Assembly (NCBI GenBank): GCA_023014365.1
Contig: JAEBUN010000013.1
Location: 620,001 to 684,000, forward strand
Source: Lepiota brunneoincarnata
Taxonomy: Eukaryota; Basidiomycota; Agaricomycetes; Agaricales; Agaricaceae
Reading direction: 5' to 3'
Length of the DNA: 64,000 nucleotides
Shown here: in pieces, positions 10,830 to 19,134 of the stretch
Position numbering within the stretch: the first letter of the stretch is position 1
Layout of the letters: every line of letters starts with the position of its first letter
Translations under genes and position numbers: made by a program
The notes under the pieces: model-generated
What the model saw: only the letters and a program-made list of their open reading frames with translations
Databases searched by the model: none
What the model was told of the DNA's origin: nothing

Positions 10830-12236
10830 ATGGTCTCTCGAACAGTTACCCGTACTCGCACTCTGGTAACTCCAGCCGCTCGCCGTAGCAAACGCATCAC
10901 TCGACAACCTCCTTCCGAGGAACTGCAACCCGACTCCCCGAGGGCTTCTCGCTCTCACCAACAATCGATCGCACCCTCGACCCCAGACCGGTTCTCTGAA
11001 GATATACAACCTTCAGTATTCCGGACTCCCGACGGCCCCGACGACGGCCCCGACCCCAATCCTGATCCCAGCGACCCTGGTGATCCCGACGACTACCCTG
11101 ACAATGGGGACGGGCCCCCGGGCGACGACGAACCATCAGACAACGGCGACAACAACAACAATATCCCACCTGGCAACACCCGAGACGACCATGATAGACT
11201 CATACTCCGAGTTTTCCAACGCATAGCCGATCAAATGGACGGCCGTGGGAACTCTCAAGCCCCACAGCCTCCTCGAACTCCCCGTACCAAAGCTCGCGAA
11301 CCTGACATCTTTACAGGTTCCGACCCCGCCAAACTCAAACCCTTCCTCTTCCAATGCCGACTCTATTTCCGTACCAACCCAGCCCAGTTTGCTATCCCCG
11401 CCACCAAGGTCAACTTCGCGTTGACATACCTCACAGGCGTGGCACAGCAACACTTCGAAATCGGCCTCGACGAGGCCGACAACCACGGAATAATGCACAA
11501 CTGGATCGAGGACTGGGACCAGCTCACCCTGGAGCTGCAGACCAATTTCGGTCCCGCGGATCCGACCGGAGAAGCTGCTGAGCAGCTTGACTCCCTCCGA
11601 ATGCGCTACGACGAGAAGATCGCCGTCTACAACGTCGACTTTCTCCGCCTAGCTGGCCAACTCCGCTGGGGTGACAAAGTATTTTGTCACCGCTACTACA
11701 AAGGCCTCCCCGACCGCATCCAGGACATTCTGTCCAATCGGCCCAACGGCAAGCCCGACACCTTCATCGAAATGCGAGCAGCAGCGATGAAGATAGACGC
11801 TCGCTACTGGGAACGCCAACGCGAGAAGGCCCGCGCCAAAGCCGCTTCGGACCCGACCGCCTCTAGGAAACCTGGAGGCAACCCATCCCCTTCCACCGCG
11901 ACAAACCATCAACCTGCCGCCAAGCCTGCCAACAGTAACAACAAAGGCAGCACCCCCAGTAATAACATCTTCAAGGGCAATCCGCCCAACCCGTCCGCCG
12001 GTCAGAAATCGGCCCCGCCAAAGTCCGACCTTACTAGTAAACTTGGTAAGGACGGTAAATTAACCCCCGAGGAACGTCAACGACGTTTCGACAATAACCT
12101 CTGCCTTGTCTGCGCAGATCCCAATCACAGGGCTGCCAACTGCGACAAGAAGAAATTCCCTGACGCCAAGGCTAAAGGCCGACAGGCTCAGATTTCCGAG
12201 ACAGACGCGCCGGCTCTCCCGAGCTCGGAAAAATAG
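10830..12236 (+). CDS. Gag of element A
   Basis: A 468-residue frame from an ATG in context ACCATGG. Residues 1-130 are low-complexity and Pro/Asp-rich. Residues about 150-320 match the retrotransposon gag capsid-type domain. The tail has a CCHC zinc knuckle, CLVCADPNHRAANC (C-X2-C-X4-H-X4-C, about residues 428-441). Gag would form the particle that packages the element RNA. It is intact in this copy, whereas B and C share an internal TGA. Confidence 0.93.
   Translation: MVSRTVTRTRTLVTPAARRSKRITRQPPSEELQPDSPRASRSHQQSIAPSTPDRFSEDIQPSVFRTPDGPDDGPDPNPDPSDPGDPDDYPDNGDGPPGDDEPSDNGDNNNNIPPGNTRDDHDRLILRVFQRIADQMDGRGNSQAPQPPRTPRTKAREPDIFTGSDPAKLKPFLFQCRLYFRTNPAQFAIPATKVNFALTYLTGVAQQHFEIGLDEADNHGIMHNWIEDWDQLTLELQTNFGPADPTGEAAEQLDSLRMRYDEKIAVYNVDFLRLAGQLRWGDKVFCHRYYKGLPDRIQDILSNRPNGKPDTFIEMRAAAMKIDARYWERQREKARAKAASDPTASRKPGGNPSPSTATNHQPAAKPANSNNKGSTPSNNIFKGNPPNPSAGQKSAPPKSDLTSKLGKDGKLTPEERQRRFDNNLCLVCADPNHRAANCDKKKFPDAKAKGRQAQISETDAPALPSSEK
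12228..12236 (+). other. Putative -1 ribosomal frameshift site at the gag stop
   Basis: The last gag codons are GAA AAA TAG. A -1 slip on the A run enters a frame (ATA from 12233) that stays open into the protease. The same bases occur at 34568-34576 and 41724-41732, and the same -1 relation between gag and pol holds in B and C. The heptamer is not the strict X XXY YYZ consensus. Confidence 0.45.
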
Positions 12237-15200
12237 TCGGCGGTCCTCAGGCCTCTGCACAGACTGAGGATCGCATTGAACTCTGCTGTGCTCCAGAGAG
12301 TTTCCGTCTCAATGCGTCCGCTCTTTCCGATCCAAACTCTCTTCATATTACATTAACTTCTCCTTTAGTTACTTTGTTACCCTCTGTTTCCGCTCCTGTA
12401 CTCTCCGCTTCGGACCCGCTTTCTACAACGGACAATGTAGTTAGTTCTGACTTTTCTTCTTCTTTTTCTCCTTTCAAAGCTCTTGTTGATAGTGGTTCTA
12501 CTCACTGTTTTGTGGACTCTTCTTTCGTTCGTTCTCATAGTATTCCAACCTCGTCCATCCCGGCTGTTGAACTTCGGTTATTTGATGGGACCTCAAACGC
12601 CTACATTACGGAGCTTGCGCAACTGCCTGTATCCTTCCCCTCCGGTGAATCTATCATTTTGGACACTTATGTCACCCAGCTCGACTCTTCCTGTTCTGTG
12701 GTCTTAGGACACAACTGGCTCACCCGCTACAATCCGTTGATTGACTGGGCTTTGGGCAGTATTACTTTCCGGCCATCCCTACTCGAGAATCCTGCTTCCG
12801 TCTCTACCTGCGTCGCACCCGCATCGGCTCCGCCTATGGCCGCCCCTGACTCTCCTGACCTAGGTTCACCACCCCTGTCCGGGACCTCGTCCCAATCTGT
12901 CCCCCTTGCGAAACCGCACATCTCCTTGATAAACGCTCCTGCCTTTATCCGCGCTGCCAAGCTCCCTGGCTCCCAACAATTCCGAATCAATCTTTCCGCC
13001 GCCTCCGCATCGGCCGCGTCCTCTTCTGTCTCCGAGGAACCGCCTGACCTCTCGTCCATCCCCGAGGAATACCACGAGTTCGCTGACGTTTTCAGTAAAT
13101 TGCGTGCTGACACTTGCTCCACACCGCCCTTACGACCTCCAGATTAACCTAGAGGATGGCGGTCAGCCTCCGGTCGGTACCATTTACTCCCTTTCACAAT
13201 CGGAGCTTGGAGCTCTACGTGATTTTATTGACGAACATTTATCTATTGGTTTCATCCGCCCCTCCACTTCCCCTCATGGAGCCCCGGTCCTCTTCGTCAA
13301 GAAAAAGGACGGCTCCCTCCGCTTATGCGTTGATTTTAGAGGTCTCAACCGTATTACCAAGAAGGACCGCTATCCCCTTCCGCTCATCTCCGACCTCTTA
13401 GACTCCCCTCGCAAAGCTCGCGTATATACCAAGATCGACCTCCGCCACGCCTACCATCTTGTCCGCGTTGCTGACGGCGACGAATGGAAGACCGCCTTTC
13501 GGACCCGCTACGGCTCCTTCGAATGGATGGTTATGCCTTTCGGCCTCACCAATGCCCCCGCCACCTTCCAGCGGTTCATGAACGATATATTCAAGGACAT
13601 GCTCGACGTCTGCGTTACTATCTACCTTGACGACATTCTGATATACTCCGACAACCATAGTATCCATCGTGACCAAGTCAAGGAGGTCCTCAAGCGACTC
13701 CGCCAACACGGTCTATACGCCCGCCCTGACAAATGCCAGTTCCACTCTGACACAGTGGAATATCTCGGCTACATTCTCTCCCCCGACGGCCTCCGAATGG
13801 ACCAATCTAAGGTCAAGACCATCCAGGAGTGGCCTGAGCCTAAGAAAGTCAAGGACATCCAGTCCTTCTTAGGCTTCGCCAATTTCTACCGTCGCTTCAT
13901 TCACGGATACTCCGACATCGTCGTTCCGCTCACTCGCCTCACCCGCAAAGACGTAAAGTGGAATTTTACTGATGATTGTCGCGAGGCCTTTAACTCCCTG
14001 AAGGAAGCATTTATCTCCGCCCCCGTCCTCACTCCTTGGGTCCCCGACGCTCAGATCATTGTCGAGACCGACGCCTCCGACTACGCCCTTGCGGCAATCC
14101 TCTCTATCGTCACCGACGATGGGGAGGTCCATCCCGTTGCATTCCATTCCCGCACCTTTAACACGGCCGAACTCAACTATGACACTCACGACAAGGAACT
14201 CCTGGCGATATTCGAAGCCTTTCGCATCTGGCGGCACTATCTCGAAGGTGCCCCCCTTGCTATTGATGTGGTCACTGACCACAAGAACCTCGAATACTTC
14301 TGCACCACCAAGATCCTGACTCGCCGCCAAGCTCGTTGGTCCGAGTTCCTATCCCAATTCCACCTCGTCATCCGTTTCCGACCCGGCCGCCTCGGCACCA
14401 AGCCTGACGCCCTAACTAGACGATGGGACGTCTACCCTAAAGGGGGGAATAGCGACTATGCATCAGTCAACCCGCACAACTTCCGGCCTGTGTTCACTCA
14501 CGAACAGCTCGCGGCCTCCGTCCGTGCCACCACTCTTTACGCCCCTTCCCTTCGCGCAGCTGTAGTCATGGACCTCGATCAGCTACACCGCGATATTCTC
14601 GCCGCCCTACCAGCGGATCCGACCGCTTCCGCCCATCTTGCCAGCCCAGAAGGCCGTTGGTCAGTTAATGATAAAGGTTTCCTCCTCTTAGACGACAGAA
14701 TCTACGTCCCTGACGCCGACAATCTCCGACTTCGGGTCCTCCAGTACAAGCATGATCACGTCCTAGCCGGCCACTTCGGTCAGAATAAAACGCTGGAACT
14801 CATCCGGCGCGAATACACCTGGCCTAGCGTCCGCACCTTCGTCAAGGATTTCTGTAAGTCTTGCGTCACCTGTATGAGGTCTAAACCCCAGCGCCATCGC
14901 CCCTACGGTCTCCTTAAGCAACTCCCCATCCCCGAACGCCCTTGGAATTCAATCTCCATGGACTTCATCGAAAAACTTCCCGCCTCCTCCGGCTACGACG
15001 CCATCCTGGTAATCGTTGACAGACTCACCAAACAATCCCTCTTCATTCCGACTTATGATACCGTCACTTCCTCCGACCTCGCCCGCCTATTCGTCCTCCA
15101 CGTCTTCTCTAAGCACGGCGTGCCCGAACATGTTACCTCCGACCGCGGCTCCGAATTCGTCTCCCACTTCTTCCGCTCATTGGGACAAGCCCTTGACATG

Positions 15201-16037
15201 AAGCTACATTTCACCTCGGGCTACCATCCAGAAGGCGACGGACAAACGGAACGCACCAACCAGACCCTCGAACAATACCTTCGGGTCTATTGTAACTACC
15301 AACAGGACAATTGGTCCGAATTACTACCCCTAGCTGAGTTTGCTTACAACAACGCTCCTAGTGCCACCACCGGTATCTCCCCATTCTTCGCTAATAAAGG
15401 ATACCATCCGAACATCACAGTTCATCCTGAACGCGATCTTGCCTCCGCCCGGGCCCGCCATTTTGCTGTTGATCTCGACGACCTACATACCACCCTGAAG
15501 TCCGAAATAGCGCTAGCCCAGCAACGTTATCAGACCTCCGCCGACGCCCGCCGACTCCCCGCCCCGGACTTCAAGGTTGGACAAAAGGTATTCGTGAAAG
15601 CCCAATTCTTCCGCACCACCCGTCCCTCCAAAAAACTCTCCGAAAAGTACCTTGGGCCTTATGAGATCATTGCACAAGCAGGTACTCACTCCCTTACACT
15701 CCGACTTCCCGACTCCATGCGTGGAGTACACCCAGTCTTCCATGTTTCCATGCTCGAACCAGCCACACCTAACACCATACCCGCCCGATCGGATCCGCCG
15801 CCCGCGCCGGTTTCCATTGACGGTGAACCAGAATACGAGATTGCCCGCATCGTCGACTCTAAGATCGATCGGCGCCGCGCGTGCAAGCTCCTCTATAAAG
15901 TCATCTGGTTAGGTTACGAAGACACTGAAGAAGAGTCCTCGTGGTTGCCAGCCACCGAGCTTGAACATGCTATAGATCTCGTAGAGGCTTTTCATTCCTC
16001 TTACCCTGCAAAGCCTGGTCCTCTTCACTCACTTTGA
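12233..16037 (+). pseudogene. Pol polyprotein of element A (2-bp deletion between PR and RT)
   Basis: Domain order is that of Ty3/gypsy chromoviruses. An aspartic protease has the active-site triad DSG in ALVDSGST (about 12483). RT has YLDD in place of YMDD (about 13623-13634). RNase H has ETDASDYA (about 14065). Integrase has an HHCC zinc domain (about 14750-14880), DDE core residues in SMDF, SDRGSEF and GQTERTNQ, then a GPY/F-like region. A C-terminal chromodomain covers about 15825-15990. The protease frame ends at 13147 because of a 2-bp deletion near 13112; RT onward is open from about 13110 to 16037. The later 10-bp deletion of B and C is absent here. Confidence 0.92.
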
Positions 16038-16106
16038 GTTACTGACCACACATCACACCAAGAAACAACCATGTATTAAACAAACCCAAAAAACAACCCC
16101 GTACAA

Positions 16107-17192
16107 CTACCTATCGGTGTCGTCTCCAGAGAGCCCGGGCGACCCATTCACTTCTTCCATCAAATCCTGCACCTCCTCCTCCGAAGCGGGCCCGACACTC
16201 CCCTCCGAACCCTCCGTCTCCGAAAAATTTCCACTCGACCAATTTCCGTCCACCTGAGCCTCCCAACGCCGTAGTTGCTCGTAGCGGCCAGCAAGCGACC
16301 CCATCTTGTCGACCTTTTCCCCCAACCGAGCGATGGACCGCTCAATTCGCACCTCCAGGATGTAGATTTTCTTGACGGTCTCCTGGTGCCTTTCTTCAAT
16401 GAGCCGTTTCAACTCTACAAGGTCCATCAATTGGCATCCATCATAATACAGGATTCCTTACTCACCTTCGAATTGCTGGCCCGACAAACCACCGGCCCCG
16501 CTCGGCTCCGTCTCCTCTTGACCCCCGCACCATTTTTTCATTTTGCTGCACCGACGGCAACTCCTGGTGTTACTAAGAAACTATCAGTATGTAGTCCGGA
16601 AATCCTCCAAAATGACTTACCCGCCGGCCACCTCACATGGGACCCCGTCTCGCTGGCACCTCCAGCAGGGATTCTCGCCCCCGAATACGTGCGCATTGCC
16701 CCGTCGCGGGGCCGCCCTCGCCTTTGCCTTCCCCTTACCCTTACCCCCTGAATCCCCGGAGTCCTCCTCCCCCTCTTCCTCCTCGTCCCTCACCTCATCC
16801 CTATCTGTATATTCGGAATCCGACTCCTCCGTATCTACTTGCATCGGGTCTTCCGACAGACGGCTCGACGAGGCCCCTGTGGTCGTCGCAACGAGTTGGG
16901 CCCGAATCGCCCGACGCTCTGCCTCGGCAGTTTCCTCTTGCTGCCTCCTGATCTCCTCCGCATATCGCTCCTTCGCGCGCTCTTCCGCTTGTCGCTGGCG
17001 CAGCTCTATGAGCCGCCGTCGCTCCTCCTCTTGGCGCTCTATTGCCAGCTGCCGCTCCTCCTCCTCTCGCCGTTCCTCTTCTTCTAGCCTCTCGATTTCG
17101 AGCCGCTCTCGTTCCTCTCGCTCCGCCTTCTCTCTCAGTAATCGCGCCTTGCGCTCCGTAGCGGTCGGTTGATGGGATGGTTGTCTGCTCAT
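16107..17192 (-). CDS. Antisense spliced gene in element A: coiled-coil plus Zn2Cys6-like protein
   Basis: It lies between pol and the 3' LTR, opposite to pol. Predicted exons on the minus strand are 17192-16621, 16563-16466 and 16414-16107. The introns are 57 nt (GTAAGT...CAG) and 51 nt (GTGAGT...TAG). The joined frame is 325 residues. Residues 12-100 are a very long Glu/Arg-rich coiled coil, followed by an acidic Ser/Asp/Glu stretch. A cysteine cluster spans the first splice junction: CWRCQRDGVPC before it and CRRCSKMKKWC after it. Together they read C-X2-C-X6-C-X6-C-X2-C-X6-C, the spacing of Gal4-type zinc clusters. A second helical segment follows. A minus-strand TATA box lies 49 nt upstream of the ATG. 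Copies in B and C keep every splice site. Function is unknown; a DNA- or chromatin-binding role is a guess from the cluster. Confidence 0.75.
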
Positions 17193-17240
17193 GGGGGTAG
17201 GAGGTCAAGTTGTGTCCTCTCAAATTCGAATCAGTTCACC

Positions 17241-17251
17241 TTTTTTTTATA
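17241..17251 (-). promoter_or_regulatory. TATA box for the antisense gene of element A
   Basis: On the minus strand TATAAAAAAAA lies about 50 nt upstream of the antisense ATG (17192) and outside the LTR. A TATAAAAA sits at the equivalent place in B (39545-39552) and C (46701-46708), although the surrounding bases have changed. Confidence 0.6.
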
Positions 17252-17326
17252 CCCTCGTGGAATTTTCCGGTGGGCCCCGGTCTAGACCGCCTTGGGCCTC
17301 GAGGCTCGGCCCTAAAGGGGGGGCAC

Positions 17327-17989
17327 TGTCATATCCACACCAAACCTAGAGCTTAACCATTAGGCTTCGGCTTCTCGACTCCACGTGTGCTCCACACGAC
17401 AACCCTATGCCCTCCGACTCGGCCCCGACTGGCTCCGACCGCAACCCTTCGCCCCGATCACGCGACCTACCTCTACACGTGCCACGATCACCTGACCCTC
17501 GGTGCTCCCATTGTCCAGTTCTCCATTCTCCGTCCGTAATCAGAATACGTTACCAGTCTCCATACCCGTACCGGTCTCCATTCCATTCGAAATTATTCGT
17601 AATCCGCTTGTAACCATATGGGTCTCCGCTTCGCTCCGCACGTAGTCAGTACGAGTCATAATTCGTCGAGCTAGTAGTATATATACCGTAGGCACTTGGC
17701 TTGTACTCCTCAGTCTGATAATCGAATCGAGCAGCGGACCAGCTCCCTGTTCCCTTTCCTCTCCTCTCTTCTGCCTCGCTCCGCTTCGGCTCCGACTTCC
17801 TGAAATACGGACTAGGACAGTAGGAGGGCACAGCACATAAGCTGAGGCCGCAAGTCCAACCCCCCGCCCGACGTACTCCGCCTCGGTTCCAAAGTCTACG
17901 TACTGACTTCGCTCTGTCCACCGGTTACCTTATATCAAGGATACCACCCCGACCCTCCGCTTCGGTCCCGATCCGCACCGGCTCTAACA
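17327..17989 (+). repeat. 3' LTR of element A
   Basis: TGTCATATCC...CTCTAACA, 663 bp, almost identical to the 5' LTR, followed by the TSD AAGAG. Confidence 0.95.
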
Positions 17990-18237
17990 AAGAGTTCCTT
18001 CCGGACAGGTTTCTGATTGGGGAATTCTGATAACATTACCCCATTTTTAAGGTTATATTCCATTATAACCGTTATGTCTTTTTCTTTCTGTTGAGTTCAA
18101 GTGGAGTATTAGAAATCTCCTACTGGTTCTCCACACATGTTGGACATGGCGATGTTGTCATATCCATCATCGTAGTCATCTTCTTCAGGGTATTTGAGTC
18201 CTGAATATTGGTAGTGGAGGGATGGGGTGGTTTGGGG

Positions 18238-19134
18238 TCAAGTCGCCATGGGTCTGTTGTAGGGTGTATGTCTCGTTCCTTTTGAAGGACATTCAGTTTG
18301 TTTGTGGTGAGGTTGGAATACTCCGCAATGTGGGCATCTATATTTGATGCAGTCATATGAATAGTGGCCCGGAGCATATTGTTTGCAACTGAGACGTGCG
18401 AATTGGGGGCAGTCCATAGCCCAGTGTCCGACTTGTTTGCATTGGATGCATTGGGATCTGTTGTTGGGTTTGGGGTTTGGAATTTGTTGGATGGGAGCAG
18501 GAGAGTTCCATAATGGGGTTGGTTTGGTGATATTTTTATGGAAGGGGTTGTTAGTTCCAACAGGGTTCTTTCTTCCTGATGTGGAATTTGGAGTTATTTT
18601 GTTGGTAGGGGGTGTCACATTGGGTTGTTTCTTTCTTGGCATTTGTGACATGAGTCCTTGGCATGTGAGGAGGAATGCCTCATAGTTTTCGGTCCACTTT
18701 TGTTGGGCATGGAAGGCGTCGTGGAGGAGTTTTGTTTGTTTAACATGATGGGTATAATTTGCCCATACTTCTTTGTCATAGTCGCTGATAGGAGCGTTGT
18801 TGACTTTGTCAGTGAGGAATTGGGTGGAGGCAATTGTGCGTAAGTCTTCTATGCTGGTTGTGATTGGTTCTACGTTCTTTACTCCAGCTGTGTGGAAGTT
18901 GATGGGTAAGACAGCTACTGGTTCTGGTTCAGGTGTAGCGTTGGGGTCAGGAGTTTCGTCTCTGACATTGATGAAGGCATTGGAGGGTGTGAATGGGCAT
19001 GGCCTTGGGATTGGAGTTGGGGAGTTTCTTTCGACGTTGGGATCGTTGATGATGACGACTGAGGAGGTGGTGGAGGAAGAGGAGAAGGGGGGAGTGGATT
19101 GGGGGTGGACAAGGTTGAGGTTGTTCATGGACAT
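18238..19134 (-). CDS. CCHC zinc-knuckle ORF downstream of D pol
   Basis: A 298-residue open frame starts with ATGTCCATGA, overlapping the pol stop codon by about 10 nt. The N-terminal half is Ser/Pro/Thr-rich. A helical segment with several Trp and His residues follows. The C-terminus has a good zinc knuckle, CIQCKQVGHWAMDC, then a second whose second Cys is Tyr, and a third Cys/His cluster, CPHC...HHKQTEC. This looks gag-like, but it lies 3' of the chromodomain, where gag is not normally found. It may be a nucleocapsid-like accessory protein. The open frame is notable because the adjacent pol is riddled with stops. Confidence 0.65.
   Translation of the reverse strand: MSMNNLNLVHPQSTPPFSSSSTTSSVVIINDPNVERNSPTPIPRPCPFTPSNAFINVRDETPDPNATPEPEPVAVLPINFHTAGVKNVEPITTSIEDLRTIASTQFLTDKVNNAPISDYDKEVWANYTHHVKQTKLLHDAFHAQQKWTENYEAFLLTCQGLMSQMPRKKQPNVTPPTNKITPNSTSGRKNPVGTNNPFHKNITKPTPLWNSPAPIQQIPNPKPNNRSQCIQCKQVGHWAMDCPQFARLSCKQYAPGHYSYDCIKYRCPHCGVFQPHHKQTECPSKGTRHTPYNRPMAT

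Larger units (their letters stand above)
10114..17989 (+). mobile_element. Ty3/gypsy chromovirus, element A (7876 bp)
   Basis: Two 663-bp LTRs enclose gag, pol and an antisense gene, and a perfect 5-bp TSD AAGAG lies at 10109-10113 and 17990-17994. I see a single LTR-LTR difference (near 10267 versus 17486), so insertion was recent. A polypurine tract AAAGGGGGGG lies at 17314-17323, just before the 3' LTR. Gag is open, but pol has a 2-bp deletion near 13112, so this copy probably cannot move on its own. Confidence 0.95.
9847..18035 (-). repeat. 3' LTR of gypsy D, split by insertion of element A
   Basis: On the minus strand the LTR starts TGTTATCAG at 18035, just after a purine-rich tract ending GGGGTAA at the end of D's internal region. 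It runs to 17995, is interrupted by element A, and resumes at 10113, running down to about 9847. It carries a TATA box (TATATAAATA, about 10087-10096). The halves join perfectly once A and one AAGAG are removed, and then match the plus-strand arm 6603-6908. Confidence 0.65.

Noticed and set aside
13869..14330. Long antisense frames over pol (also at 36208, 43364 and others)
   Set aside because: Shadows of pol codon usage. No introns, no TATA, no motif, unlike the antisense gene at 16107-17192.
16543..17172. Plus-strand Ser/Arg-rich frame over the antisense gene (also at 38929 and 46085)
   Set aside because: Low-complexity mirror of the Glu/Arg coiled coil. The minus-strand reading has conserved splice sites and cysteines.
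6600..18038. A single 11-kb TA-flanked DNA transposon with 300-bp terminal inverted repeats around the transposase
   Set aside because: TA flanks are present, but the right arm follows the 3' end of gypsy D exactly like its LTR, both arms start with TG and hold TATA boxes, and the left flank is a D RT fragment in the same orientation as the arm. The LTR reading explains more.
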